The notes beneath the pieces are model-generated. The model did no database searches. It saw only the letters and a list, made by a program, of their open reading frames with translations, and was not told where the DNA came from. A program made the position numbers and the translations under genes. From the NCBI GenBank assembly GCA_018389105.1, contig JACATO010001549.1, positions 108,397-172,396 on the forward strand: a DNA stretch of 64,000 nt. The letters run 5' to 3'. This DNA comes from Nautilus pompilius. Taxonomy: Eukaryota; Mollusca; Cephalopoda; Nautilida; Nautilidae. The stretch's first letter is position 1, and every line of letters starts with the position of its first letter. Positions 1 through 13,002 of this stretch are shown here, one piece after another.

Positions 1-1002
1 AGGAAAACCTACAAATAAGACAAATAGGTAGGGAAATCACTGCACCCGTGAAATAGAAAAAAGGGTCAAGCAGCCACCCGTTGATCACAGCTTATTACAT
101 ATTCATGATCAGTGTCAACCAATGGATTTCATACCTTAACATGTACATTATATAACCAAATTTCTGAGAAAGAACAAGCTTCTGCAAGGAGATGGAAACT
201 AAACACCCCTGCAGGAATGTATTTTTTACTGTATGAATTCATCTATGATCAGAATCTGAATTATCTAACCCAGTTTTCTTCATAAAGATAAGAAAGACAA
301 CCCTGACAAGGTTTATTGCAGTTTCAAAGGGATCTTTCTTTTTTTCTTCTTTCAGAAAGTATGCAAATAACTGCTGAGAGTACCTACCACAACACTTACA
401 GAGAAGGAAGTTTGCCAAATCATTATTACATCATTACTGGCAATGACACCATCACCAAAATTTGCAGGCCTATCTGACATTAGTCTGAAGGTGACTGTCA
501 TACATTTTCTTGAAAGAAATTCCCAAAAAAAATAACTGTAGCGAGATAGGATGCTACTCGGAATAACTTCAACGCTCGATGGGTCGTGGCCTTCTGAAAA
601 CTGGTTGCCATGCCCCCAGTCATATTTGGACATCCAATAAAGACACGTAGCTAAATCTCGAAATCCTCAGTAGTTTACGTGCAATCTTTCGTAAATCACT
701 TAAAAAACGGAAAATCTCTTACCAGTTGCAAGTATTAGCTCTATATTCTTCAGGGTTAGGTGTATTCCAAAAAATGCATCAGCCAATGCATGTGTAGACG
801 TGTGGAAAAAATTGAAAGATGGGTCTACAGAAGAAAAACCTGTCGAATATCCCCTGAAGTTCAGTGGCACGGGGCAGCTTGCATGTGGGAATATCCAGGG
901 AATTTAATTAGCTTTTTTGTTAATGCTGTTGTTGTTTAAGAAAATCAAAAAACAAAAACAAAAAAAAACAACCTTAATAAACTAAAGGCATGCTACTCAG
1001 CA

Positions 1003-1236
1003 TTATTCCAGAAACTTGTTCACACCATAGCTTTGTGCCAGTGATTGAGGTGAAGTTAACTGAGGCAAATCTCTGCAGATATCTTCAACATACTTTCTCC
1101 CTGAGCTACCAGACACCATAAATATCAGTGTTGGGTGCCATTTCAACATATCATCTTCCAATAATGCTCCAGTTGTAAGTTCATCAATACAGATTGTCTT
1201 ACAAAGATAAACATCATGTCCAGATTCTGTTGCCAG
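1003..1236 (-). CDS. Putative 3'-terminal coding exon of an unidentified gene
   Basis: Reading the minus strand, a possible acceptor (CTTGACAG, 1237-1244) is followed by 77 uninterrupted codons and a TAA stop at 1003-1005. The peptide starts LATESGHDVYLCKT, has an acidic patch (LLEDDMLKW), and ends QSYGVNKFLE. It looks like a normal folded protein with alternating hydrophobic strands and a helix, and is not low complexity. I do not recognise the family. No methionine-initiated start lies in the stretch, so it would be an internal or last exon whose upstream exons I could not find at higher coordinates. It could instead be a remnant of a retrocopy. A GT dinucleotide inside the TATGGTGTG near the end could serve as an alternative donor. 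Confidence is limited because there is no homology check and only one splice site. Confidence 0.4.
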   Translation of the reverse strand: MATESGHDVYLCKTICIDELTTGALLEDDMLKWHPTLIFMVSGSSGRKYVEDICRDLPQLTSPQSLAQSYGVNKFLE

Positions 1237-1699
1237 CTGTCAAGTAGATATGGTCATATAAAAGAACAGATCGTTTCATGCATTGATGTATTCCATGTTA
1301 AAGTAAAAAGTATTCTAACATGTCTAACTGAATGTAGAATTCTGTTGATTCATGTGCTGAATCAAAATCACGAATAAGAATTGAAAATACCATATATTAA
1401 AATCTGTGTATATATTACATCCAATCTGAGAAATTTACCATCTCTTTAATTGGGCAATGTTGTACATGAAAGTTGAAATTTCATTCATGCAAACAACATT
1501 TAATAGTTTATGATACCTTAGCAGATTCTGTATAAACAGAAGACATTTACTATCTGATTCATACCAGTTACTGTATCACTGGCAGTATGGAAGACATTAT
1601 TTCTCCTTGTCATCTCCTGTGGAGTTTTGTTTATGAAAAGCATTACTGCTGACCTCAAATGAGATAAATCTGGCAGTCTTCCAAGAGAAAATTATCAAA

Positions 1700-2690
1700 G
1701 TCTGGAAACTTATTCATTGGAATCTCTTGGTTGGTGGTGTTGATACAAGGATAATGACAAGCATATAGTAATTAAAGGTGATGCATTGAATATCATCTAG
1801 ATGTTGCATGTTGAGACTGGTCATAATGAAAAGACGACAACCCATGAGAAAATTCAGGATCAGTATGCCAACATTCCACAATCCTTTGTCTGGGAGTACA
1901 TTCTTAATGTGAAAGATGTTCTGAGAAGAGAACCAGTAAAGAAAGATATGTAGTAGTCATCAGACCTAATACTGTGAAGAACTTCAATGAGCATGGCCAG
2001 GTGGATCTGTTGAACATACAGATTATAAAAGATGGCAGTTACTGGTTTATTTTATGCTACAGAGTACCTGACAAAGTTCCACATGATTTGTCCACTTCAA
2101 TCCAAGATGGCAACAGAGGTGGTGGATCATGAACTCTCTGGATTTCAGTGCACCACATATTCTAAGTTAGACAATGGACGGGAGTTTACAGCCCATGTTA
2201 ATATAAACATATCTTACCATGAGATCATCAAGATAAAGGTATACAAAGCTTGGAGTGATAACAAATCTCACTGTGGACCAACTTATACATTACCAGCTAA
2301 ATTCCTCATCCCTCTTGTACAGGTGTTGTGGAGGTGAATCTGGAGGACAATGCTGAGGGAAGTTCCTCCTACCCCACCCCGTGCCTCTAAGTGACTACAC
2401 CAAGTGTCACCGCAACCAAACTCAGAGCCTTGTCTACTGTTGACAAAACATCCTAAAAAGTGGGCAAGAAAGAAAGTCAAAGCCCAACAGGGAATCATTA
2501 GCCAGGTCAACAGAATGATAGCTTGTAGTACCAAATCTCTTCCAGGAACAGGTGCCAGTTTCTCAGACCATAGCAAAGGCAATCCACCACATGTTACTGG
2601 ACTGTGCTTGCAGTCAGTTTGGTTATGTGATTTACACAAGGAGCATCAGGTCTTAGAGAATGTAATTACAAGGCACTACTTTTTATGTTC
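1700..2690 (+). mobile_element. Fossil integrase (KRBA2/SCAND3-type) of an old retroelement
   Basis: Translations of this stretch resemble in order the zinc-binding H-H-C-C region, the DDE integrase core and the C-terminal region of the integrase found in KRBA2- and SCAND3-like proteins, which are frequent in mollusc genomes. The element is clearly broken, with several breaks, and is old. No terminal repeats are visible at either side, so only the integrase part seems to survive. It lies in AT-rich non-coding DNA on the strand opposite the neighbouring putative exon. Confidence 0.65.
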
Positions 2691-4960
2691 TATAGTTATT
2701 GATACAGTAATAGTATTGTCTTTATGTAAAGTATACAATTCCAAAGAATAGCTTTGTGTTTGTGTTTCATCTCTTTTCTATGTAATTTTATATTTAAAAC
2801 ATTAAATATGTTAAAGTTAGCATTAGGCCATAATCTATCTAAGATAGAATAAAAATGGTATTTATAATTTCTATATTTAATGAAATGTGAAGATGGTTTG
2901 TCCAATTAATGAAATAAATGCTAATACAATGTGTGCATAGCATCTATAATAATGTGTGATGTCAGTAGAAATCTCCTGTAATGCACCTCCCTATTTCATG
3001 AATTGGACAATTTCACAGATAATTTGATATACATGATACACCCAAACTAATCTTACCTGTTAGTCACTAAAAGTATAGTAGAGAAATTAGTAGATGTTTT
3101 CCATTAAAGCTTAAATACTACAGATATACTATTAATAAGTAACATAGCTCTTCTCAAAAAATCTATTTACCATAAAAGCAGTTAGGCTACAAAGATAAAT
3201 ATGCTACCAAAGTAGACCAGACACATTAGTTCCATACTTGTGCATTTTGATATTCTAGGTAGCTGTCCACATGGACAAACATGCATTTAAAAAAAAAAAG
3301 AAAGAAAAAAGGTTATTTGACAGTTTTGCTATGGATCAGTTTTTAATCCCTGCCACGTATTTACAGATGCATGGACTGACTCGTGCTTAATTCCTAGCTT
3401 ATACTTGTACCCAGAGATTATAAAGCTAACGTGTGGAGCTTCTCAGATTATCCATGTAGGCATCGCCTAAAATTCCCAAAACATGGTCAGAGAATTGTTT
3501 TAACACGGCCCATTACCTGCATTTGATAAAAGATCCCCCCCATTTTTTGTAAGAGAATTCAGAAAAAAGGAGAGTAAAATCTACGTCAGATTCCAAGTTT
3601 TAGCTCTATATCTGTATTGGATGGTTGTATTTGGCCGTGCAGCACATGCCACTTTTTAATGGGCATGACAGCTTAAAGGGCTGTAACTTGGAACCCACTG
3701 GATGCTGAAACTTTTCCCATAGTCATTGTACGACTGAGGTTATTTTTTTAGTAACTTTTTCCAAAAATTGTGATGGTCACTCAGAAAGCTTTTAAAAAAA
3801 AAAAAAAAAAAATCTGGGTGTGTTGGCGCGGAATGGCCCAGCGGTGGCGAAATTAATTATGGAGATGCCACAATGAAATCTGTTCGTAGAATTCATCTAT
3901 TCCAGAAAGTAAACTTAAACTCATGTATTGCTGAAAAAACACCATTTTTTTTTTTTAAATTAAATTAACAAATTACTTGGTAGTTAATGTGCATACCCTC
4001 CCTTGTATAGAGACAGCTGAGTACACTGAAGCAAACTCGTGTGAAAGTTGGAATGGCTGGTCACCTATGCATTAAACAGTTCTCTCAAGCTGTTCGATGC
4101 CTGGCCTTTCTTCTTTAATGTTCATATCTGGACCCAGGAGTGGGAGATGATGTTGCTGTTGTTATTACTGATCTGTCAGCAACGTTTCACTGAAGGTGAG
4201 AATTTTACCACATTTAAATTATACGAAATCACAAAAGAAAACCACCCTGCTCAGAAGGTCCCAGAGTCATCAGACCCGGTACTGAAAGGCCAAAAACATA
4301 AATAAAAAAAAAAATCCACAGCAAATAAAGGGTTAAAAAAACAACAAAAAAACTGGAGCTTTGAAATCCTCATACCAGTATATTATATATAAAACAGACA
4401 TTCTCTCTAAATAATCCCCATAGAGTTGGGGGGGGGTACTGTCTAGCACTTCACACATTTGGTAACCCTGAGCATGCAAGTAGTTACAGGCCTGCATCAG
4501 TACCTATAAAAATATACTTAATTATAAATCAATCAAAATACAAATAATAATTAAAAAACTAAGTCTGAGTCAACAAAAATGGTATCCTAGTTTTGATACT
4601 AACTAATGTTAAGAAAATTTAAGTACTCAATAGATATCAAAATTTAAGAGTTCTTTTCTTTAAACATTAAAAAAAAAGAATTTTACTTTAAGTCTTCCAA
4701 GAAATAAATTATGGCATTATTTTAGTAAATATATCATAAAAGAATAATTTTAAAGAAAAATGTTTAAGACAAAAGAAGAATCGTGAAATTTCTCGTGTTT
4801 TGTAAAACAAGAGTTTAAAATATTAAGAGATGGCATTTACTTTGGGATGCCCATTTTGTCAATTGACTTTTCTTCAATTAAAATATTTTGAAAAACATCA
4901 AGTTTAATTCTAACAAGTAAAATTAATTTATTTTACATAAAACTCGTGTATTCGCATATT

Positions 4961-5045
4961 AATGGCCTGTGGGTTGGCCAAGAGATTGTGATTAGTGCTT
5001 TTGGCAACTGCTCTAGTCCACAAGTTCAAACCTCAGAAAATGCTG
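4961..5045 (+). repeat. tRNA-like SINE head
   Basis: An A-box-like TGGCCAAGAGATTGTG with a following TTAGTGC and a good B-box match (AGTTCAAACCTC) are spaced as in a tRNA with a long variable arm. Acceptor-stem pairing is poor, so this is a SINE head or tRNA relic, not a working tRNA gene. The body downstream is not recognised. Confidence 0.4.
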
Positions 5046-7116
5046 GGTGATTACATAAGAGAATAACTTCAAAAATTTTGTCAGAATTCATTTCCTACAT
5101 ATGACAAACTGAAAACTGTCATGTTCTTTATTTTCAAAACGACTACCCCATTAAAACAAAAGGAATCCCCTTTGCCGAATGTATCAATGGTTAGCCTACC
5201 TAATGCTGGATGAGTCCTCTAAATGAAGTATTCCATTTAGAAAGTGTTATAAAGAAATGTTAAGGTTCCATGATCCACGTTTTCCCTAAACTTTCTGCTT
5301 TTTTTAGCAGTGATTTCCAAAAGTAGGCTAAACCAAGCTCATTCCACACAGCAAATGCCCTTTATCCATATTTACAATCTAAAAAATGTATTTTGTTTTT
5401 TAAAAAACTGCTAATTTCAAAGAGGATCTCATTAAATGACATTTAGTTAAGCAATAATTAATCTGTATTTTTTGGTTTCTTTTTTGTTTTTCCTGGCAGA
5501 AGATTTCCTATGCAGTACATGGGAAATAACTCTTGCAATTTTTTAAAAATGTTGATTGTTACTTTTGATACAGAAACTTATTCCTATGCAATAGTACTAG
5601 TGTATCTTTTTGTTTTTTTTTAAAAAATACACCATAATCCACATAACAACACAGAGGAGGAGGGCAAAACATTTCAAAGAGAAAGAATATTCTAGGAAAT
5701 GCAATTTCTTAGTAATAGATCTGATTCCAACTCTTTAAAACTGACATTTTTGACAATGCAGCTTGGTTTTTTTTATCCAATGGCTCAAAACATCTCCATG
5801 ATAGTTTGCCATTCCCTTTTCCTATTTCAACCATGACCACAAATAAAATACAGACAGCCTGCTCAATTCCTGCTAAAGAAAAAGTACATTTATTTTATAA
5901 AAATGTTTAAAAATACAACACCTAAAACTACAGCAGTCTCGCTGGCATGTATGTCAGCGGAAGAAGCTACAGTAGATTAAATTCTAATAAATCTGTTTAA
6001 ACCTTTTAAGCTAATAGGTAGGTGTGTGGATCTTGAAACAAATGTGCCCCATTAATAAAAAATGTTAGGTTGGACTGTTTTTCTGAATTTTAATAAATGA
6101 AATAGGCTCTAAGTAAATTGGGTACCTTTAAAACATTCATTCAGCACTACACTTATTTACAGAGGAACTTTCAAATATCTTGAACATTCTTGAAAGAGTC
6201 AAAATCAAGATCTACTTGCTCTGTTTTTTCCAGTCAAGCTGCTTTCCTGAATTATATCATATTCACTAAATTTTATTCTGATTATTGCGGGAGGAAAATG
6301 GTTAACATCTACTAACAGGGGAAACTTTTATGTTAAATGACAGACTTGCAAGTTTATACAATATTTTTTACATTACTCATCTCTGTATAGAAGATCAATT
6401 AGCAAATGCATTCTCAGTGCCCTCTCTAGTTTTCTTTTTCCATCAAATCTTTAAGGAATGTAGATTTTATCCCTATCTTTTGTTGAAGACACATTACAGA
6501 ATTATTAAGCATCTAGCTGGACAGGTACACAAGTTGTAACAGTAATTATCCGGTAGTGCTGAACCCAGACAGCAGTTTATACAGGTACTGACAAATTAAT
6601 CAATCAAGATATTATGTTTAGAATACTTCACTTTTGTTGTTGTTGCTTAATATTTTAAAATGTGTCTGATTTCTGAACAGTTCTGTTAAAGTTACATATG
6701 TAAACACGATACAGGTGTTATGTAAGCAGTCTATTGGTCAATAACGGAGTAAGCTAAGGGTACTATGTAACAGAAAAAAAATAACGCATCATGTTTTGTT
6801 AATTCAATTTGATAAAGAATATGGGGTAAAGCTGTGCTAACTGAATACTCCTGGTATGCTATGGAAAAGAATCCCAAGTAAATGACATTATTATCCATTC
6901 AATCAAGAACATGTCCATGACCTAAATTAAAATGATGTATGCTTATGAAAAATTCCACATTACAATTTGATTACATTAGACCAAATGCTAATTTTGGATT
7001 TTGGATAGGGCTTTGTAGCTAAATTTCATTTTGATAAAGAAAATTAAAATTTATATTGATTAACCATTAAGTAATGAATTGTCCACAATCCTTTGCATTG
7101 TGCTTCTTCTCTCTCT

Positions 7117-7320
7117 TCAATGAAGCTCGTCCAATTTGGGCCTGCTCTCTGCATTATTTTTGGAGTTGCTCCAATGTGCTCTTGTCTTTTTAGCTAATAC
7201 TCCTAGATTTTCTTTTCCAACAATTAGTTTTTCTTTATTTCTTTCCACTCCTTGATCCAACTTCTCCGACTCTCCACATCGCTGCTGTAAAATATTCCAC
7301 CTGAGTTGTAAGACAAGACA
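7117..7320 (-). pseudogene. Open coil-like fragment of unknown family
   Basis: On the minus strand an open frame without a start codon reads LQLRWNILQQRCGE, then a highly charged helical run (KEKLIVGKENLGVLAKK) and ends with a stop at 7117-7119. Its regular spacing of leucine, glutamate and lysine looks like a coiled coil. I cannot name the family. It could be the last exon of a gene whose other exons I cannot see, or a decayed retrocopy. No clean pyrimidine tract precedes it. Confidence 0.22.
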
Positions 7321-8395
7321 AGTAGCTTATCTACACTGTACAGGTATCTTTCGTAGAACCCCTTTTAGGATGCTACGACTTCCAGTGCCTCAAAGGTAAG
7401 GCTGCTTGTGAAGTTTGCAGAACATGGAAAACTTCCATTTCTAAGGTATTCTTTTTGCATGTTCAAACCATTTTCCGCATTTAAAAAAGAGAGTTGATAA
7501 CCTTGAAAAACTATAGTATTTCTCCAGGGTCACAAACTGACATCTAGTCAAAGCAACAGGAATTTGAAACTTCTAATTTAGTATTTAAAAATTTCCCCTA
7601 GGTATCACAGAAGGCCTATGTCTACATGCCAACTAATTTTGAAGGGGGGGGGGCTGGAAATTCAAACCTAGTCCAAAAAAATGTATCACTATGGACTTTA
7701 TTTAGTATTGGAAGGAAATTTTAAAATGTTGTGATGAGATCCGAGTCAATTGCGATATTCTTTTCTTTTCACCAAGCAACCAAAAGAAAACTATTGAAAA
7801 CTGTGACTTTGAAGTCTTTACATTTGAAATAGGATGATGATGCCTCATATACGTAAGTCTTGGCTGACCTAACCAGAAAGATTATTAAGCCTTAGATTGT
7901 AATTGAAACACCACGCAGAGAGAGAGATGTCTCATAAGTGTTTGAAGGTTGCATTTATTTTAACTTTGTTAGAAGTACTGCGAACTTGGATAGGTGTGTC
8001 AAACAAGCTGTTTTGTGAAATAAAGAAATGTTACCAGTGTTTTATCGTTAAGCTATTATTTATTACCTTTCACGTGTTCTGATACAAAACATGAACAGTT
8101 TAGCTTTAGTGCTTTCTAACTACAAGTAGAAAAACTCTCATGTAAAGTGTTTTAGCCATGTTTCCTTGGTCATTCAAGTAAATCAGTTATGTTGCAACCT
8201 CATGAAGTCATCTGGTAATCCAAACACAAAACCAACCAAATATAGTTTTCATAATCAATTTTATAGAAGATAATAGTTTAAATGTACATACTTGATTGCG
8301 AAGTTTTATTTTATTTGATTCAGTGTGTGTTAAAAATGAGATCTCCCCCAACACATACGCAAACAAACACAGTGTGAAGTTGAGCCCTTGGATTG

Positions 8396-8460
8396 CGCTA
8401 TAGCTCAGTTGTCTTTATGCTGCTGAAATGTCAACATAAAGCTCCAGTATCACATCAACC
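8396..8460 (+). repeat. Possible tRNA relic or SINE head
   Basis: GCGCTATAGCTCAGTTG is a good A box, but the expected B box is poor and stems do not fold well. It is probably a decayed tRNA-derived SINE head. Confidence 0.25.
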
Positions 8461-10262
8461 CTACCAAACATTAGCAAAAAAAAAGCAAACAAAAACACAT
8501 GCTATATAAACAACAGTTAGTAACATCAGAAACATGCTTAAGGTTAGTAGATCCAGGGCAGTGATAAGCATTAGTTACAACAGCAGGGTGTACAGCTTGA
8601 AAAAACAAAAAATTTCTTAAATAAGCCACTCATCAATGAGTGAGTCATAGTCCACTGACAATAAATGCTGGTTCCATGATATAAATAACTGATAAACAGA
8701 TTTGTTGGTCAATATATTTACAATTGTTTTTTTTTTTAATTTTCCCTAGAACAAAGCGTTTAAAGGATGTAGAAATATTTTTTTTAAAAAAAATCATTAG
8801 AATTATGTTTGGATTTTATACATTTACAAACTATACACCTGTAAAAGAGATCTCAGTGAGCAAACAGCAACACATTTTCTTAGCTAGGTGTAGTTACCAC
8901 TGGGGTGGGAGCAGTCATAATTACAAAACTGACCTGATAGTAAAATAATCTTTCAGCAAAACTACAAAATAAATGGAATGAATTGCCTGACAACGGAGTT
9001 TTGTAGTGATTGTGTAGATAAGCAAGTATTTCTGTTCCCTCGACAGCTTTGTACAACTACTGAATGAACTAGGAGTTTGAAGTACAATTTTAGAGAAAGT
9101 AGTAAAGTAAAATCATAAAAAAACCAGTCAGTTTAAGCAGAAACGCTTTGGCATAATGCCTTTCAAACATTGTCAAACCGATGACAAAATGCACACACTG
9201 TTATAATCTTCATCTGGGAAAACATGTTACAGCCATACTCCTCTACAGCATAGAAGTTATTCCAGTAAAGATCTTCAGATCTTGACATTTTCTTTCCAAA
9301 AGAATTAACTGGCTAGCATTTACCTAGATCTCCACCAGACTTAATTGTAAGCCCAGCATCTTTAAAAAAATAGACATTTTTTTTAAAAAAAAAAAGCAAC
9401 TTGAGTCTGGGTATGAAGTACAATATTTCACACACAAACAAAAGTAACTGAATATGGAGAAATAAATTAGACAACTAGGCAAGGTAATAGAATATATAAT
9501 CACATTATTGTTTTATCAGTTACATTTCTTGATATTTTTTCTTAACCATATGACACCTGAGATATCTCACTGTTAAGTAACTGACTCTTTATAAACTATT
9601 AATCTATGGACATGGCACTTGCTTTCTTTACCCTTGTTTGTGTGGTAGCTTCTCTTTAGCAGTAAATTTCTAGAAAAATCTGACTTTGATGAAGCATTTC
9701 TTTCTTTTATAACAAAAGGCAGAAACAGCACAAATAGAAATAAAGATCTTTTTCAGTGGGCAGTGCTACCTTCACCTTACTTAACAAGTCTGTATGGCAA
9801 TTTCAACATTACCTATTTTCATAGTGCAGTGTTAAAAGATTACACTTCACAATAGGAAACTACTACTACTTGGAAAATATGAGGGGTGTGTGTGGACAAC
9901 TTACACAATGTGAATTCAAAACATCAAAAATCTTAGGCTTTACAAGTCATGTAGTGCTAGTAGGCATAAGGCAAGGTGCTAGGGCAACAATGCGGCAGTT
10001 AAGATTAGCAGGACAAATACTAAGTCTGACTAAATGTTTATCATTTTCACATCAGAAGTGATTACTCAGCAGCTCTGAGATTTATTTGTGCCGTAAACTA
10101 AATGCAGAAAAAATAATTCTAACTGGATACATGAATTTCAAAGAACTATTCACAGTCAATTTTTTTGTTTCTTTTGCAGACTTCTACTTTCATTGTTTGT
10201 TTTTAGCATCTATACAGTTTAAGTTACACTGAATAACGTTTAGCTTGATTTTAAAATCATAC

Positions 10263-11890
10263 CTGTCTTCTTTGTCATCCCTCGTTGAAGCTCCCATCTC
10301 ACTGACAGCAGCTGTTAACGGTGTGAGTGACAAGGTCGCAGCTTGTATTGAAGTGTCGAGCCTCTCACTTTCTGATATTTCAGTCAACTTTATGTTTTCT
10401 GGCCGAAGTGATGCATGCTCATTTTTGTTTTCAAGTCCAATTTGCGAAATCAATTTTTCTGGAAGTTTATTTTCTATCTGTGAGTGTCCATGCACAGTAG
10501 TCATTGGTCTCTCAGGACCAACTGTTAATGGAACTTGGCCCGACAGACCACCCCCTCCACTGCCAGTCTGATTTATTTGTCCAACAGAAGTTTGGGGTAC
10601 AACAGGAAGTCCTCCTGACATGTGTAATTGCTGAGCACTCTGTACTGTAAGTGTATTATTATTTACTGATACCACCTGTGTAAGGGAATCACCAGCTGAT
10701 ACATGTACAAGGGGTGTCCCAGTACTGGACTGAGCAACATTTGCTCTGGACACAGGTGAAGAAAGGCTTTTAGTTGGCTGAGCTAGACTGGTGTCTCTTA
10801 GGCTTAACACTGGCTGCTGTGAACTCACCTGCACAGTGTTTGGTATCTGATTGTGGCTAACTGATTTCGACACAGGCACTGCCTGTGATTGCGTATTTGA
10901 TACACCAGGGGTTAACTGGGATACCTGATTCACAATACTGGGTGTTTTACTTACATTCATCTGGCTTGACTGGATACCCTGGCTCGATGACTGAGTTTGC
11001 TGGAGACCTGTTGTTACTGTTGGTGTGGGTAAACTAATCTGAGATTGGTGTTTACCTGATGTTAACTGAGTTCCAGGCGACTGAACAGTGGGAAGTACTG
11101 TTCCCTGAACTGTAATATCGGTCCTCGTTGCTGGTACAGTCTGGTAAAGTCCCTGTGACTGTGATTGACTAGGTTGGGTAGGTGGTTGTGATTGTATTGG
11201 CTTAAAGCTATCTGATGTGCCTTGGCTATGTACACTAGAATGAACTGAAGAAACCACAATATTATGGATTCCCTCCATAGGGGGAAAATTACCAGGAAGA
11301 ACGGGGTTTTTTGACGGATCGTCGACTCCATAAACAAAATGAACAGAGCTCGCAGCACTCGAATTACCTGAAGGAACTTCGTCAATGAACTTTAATACTT
11401 CATTTCCCCTTTCAAAATTCGCTGGGGTATCAAGAAAGTCGTAACACATCCACCGACCTCTTCGAAAAGGTTCCTTCGTTTCGATTTTCACAACTTTAAA
11501 CCTCGAATGTATGTCCGATTTCTCTTTTGTCACTATCTCGTCAGGCGTCAGGTTATGAGTTGTATCCTCGGACGGCGTGTCCTGGTCCCCGTCCGTGTTC
11601 TTCGAGCTGTCGAGTATATCTGAGCTGATCTCTTCCGTATGACTCTCGTCCAGCTCGTCTAGACTGTCCAGATCTCCGTCGTTGAGGGGATCGTTACTCC
11701 CACTTCGGGGGGAGTTCTTTGTGATGCTCATTATCTTGAACGTACTCCGCTTCTTGGGCATGGGGTCGCCGACCGGTCTCTGCAGACCCCTCTGCTCCAG
11801 GTCGTCCTTGGTGGCGGTCGCGGCCGGCTGCACGGACTGGCCGTCGACTTTCACAGCCATCTTGTTGTAGGTAGGCGCCTCTGCTGCCAT
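10263..11890 (-). CDS. TSC22D: TSC22 domain family protein, long-isoform N-terminal exon (partial gene)
   Basis: One long exon encodes about 542 residues of the long-isoform N-terminal region of a TSC22D1/2/4 protein (Drosophila bunched A type). Recognisable conserved blocks are KKRSTFKIMSI (46-56), LDELDESHTEEISS (77-90) and SRFKVVKI followed by RRGRWMCYDF (129-152); the rest is Ser/Thr/Gln-rich and disordered. RFKV (130-133) fits the RFxV docking motif used by WNK/SPAK/OSR1-pathway partners. The ATG at 11890-11888 opens the frame. A donor (GTATGA) at 10262-10257 ends the exon after DDKED; without splicing the frame runs only to a stop at 10190. In the family the next exons carry the TSC box and leucine zipper; I do not see them here. 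TSC22 proteins act in growth control, TGF-beta response and cell-volume signalling. Divergent from SPRYD7, with about 1.1 kb between the starts. Confidence 0.88.
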
Positions 11891-12151
11891 TTTGAAAGAA
11901 CCTGTCCCCCTACCTAAGCGTGAAACTTAGGCCTGTTTGAATGGGGAAACCACCCCATGAGAGACATCGCCATCAAACAGATCTCAGCTGAGTTAAAACA
12001 TCCAGTAGAAACAAATAAAAAGCGGGATAAAATGAAAGCGCATACTTTTTCGCGTAAAACAAGCTCCAGCAGGCTTAGTTCGCCCTAACGAGCTTCAGGA
12101 AGATGGCCGACATTAGCGCTAGGCATTGTGGGAAGTGACGTGACGACGAGG

Positions 12152-12198
12152 TACACACACACACACACACTCACTCACTCTCTCTCTCTCTCTCTCTC
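12152..12198. repeat. Compound (AC)n-(TCAC)n-(TC)n microsatellite
   Basis: Simple repeat read directly. It lies within 20 bp of the promoter-like motif cluster. Confidence 0.95.
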
Positions 12199-12374
12199 CA
12201 TCTTTTACTTTTCTCCTAAGCGGGACTTTGAAATATCGCATCTTCTTTTTCTTTTTTATTTGTTCATGGTCAGCAAAGTTGATCAGGTCGTGCAAAAAAA
12301 AAAGAGAGAAAAAGAAATGTAAATGTAAAAAAAAAAATAAAAATAGGTTTGCAAAATCCATTTTAAATGCTGTT

Positions 12375-12455
12375 TAATAATAATAATAATAATAATAATA
12401 TAATAATAATAATAATATAATAATAATAATAATAATAATAAAGAAGAAGAAGAAG
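12375..12455. repeat. (AAT)n-(AAG)n microsatellite
   Basis: Imperfect AAT repeat running into AAG repeats; read directly. Confidence 0.95.
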
Positions 12456-13002
12456 TAAGAGTTCGTGAAGATTTTGAAGCTATGAGGGCAAAAACAAATG
12501 GCAACAGAATTAGATTAACGGTGAATGGATACTGGCAAATCCGGGCCTCATCTGATTATATGCTCTCTTTTTGTTTTTAAGTCGAACCTTTCAACAACAA
12601 GCAAAACGGGATGTCAAGCCGAGGAGGGAGAGCAAAAGAGATGCTCTCCTGGATGTGTCCAGCCCTGTGTTTTCGCCGAGACTGGGATACGTTGGTGAAC
12701 TGCACTCGGCTTTAAGGGACCGACTTGATTTGTAATTTCTCTTTGATTATAAACCAGTCTTTTTAAAATTTTAATTAAATTAATTTTGCGAGTGGGGTGG
12801 GGGGAGGTAGGGTGGGGTTAGGGGGGGAATCTTGAAAACGCAAGTTTGGGTTTTTTTATGAAGTGTTTTGCCTATTTGCTTGTTCGCTCGGTTTTCCATT
12901 AAAGGGGCTCACTCAAATCATTCCCGACGTGTACCCGCCGCCACAGCGGTCGTCGAGGTGAGAACGCTCGTGTCTGACACTACTTCCTGTCTGTCAGGCA
13001 AC

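Larger units (their letters stand above)
2700..10189. other. AT-rich non-coding stretch, probably intron or 3' flank of the TSC22 gene
   Basis: About 7.5 kb with poly-A/T runs and no convincing exon. I searched the minus strand for the exon encoding the TSC box and leucine zipper that should follow the TSC22 long exon and did not find it, so it probably lies beyond the window's left edge, or in this stretch but too diverged for me to see. Two tRNA-like SINE heads (4961-5045, 8396-8460) and a coil-like open fragment (7117-7320) are listed separately. Confidence 0.5.
11891..13002. promoter_or_regulatory. Divergent promoter region between TSC22D and SPRYD7
   Basis: About 1.1 kb separates the two start codons and must hold both promoters and 5' UTRs. 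It contains a YY1-like AGATGGCCGA (12101-12110) and, 13 bp on, ACTTCCCACAATGC on the minus strand (12123-12136), which resembles the ZNF143/THAP11 element, directly followed by GTGACGTGACG (CRE-like). Microsatellites interrupt it: (AC)n/(TC)n at 12152-12198 and (AAT)n/(AAG)n at 12375-12455. Transcription start sites were not determined. Confidence 0.5.

Noticed and set aside
10245-10571. 108-codon plus-strand open frame
   Set aside because: Antisense shadow of the TSC22 exon.
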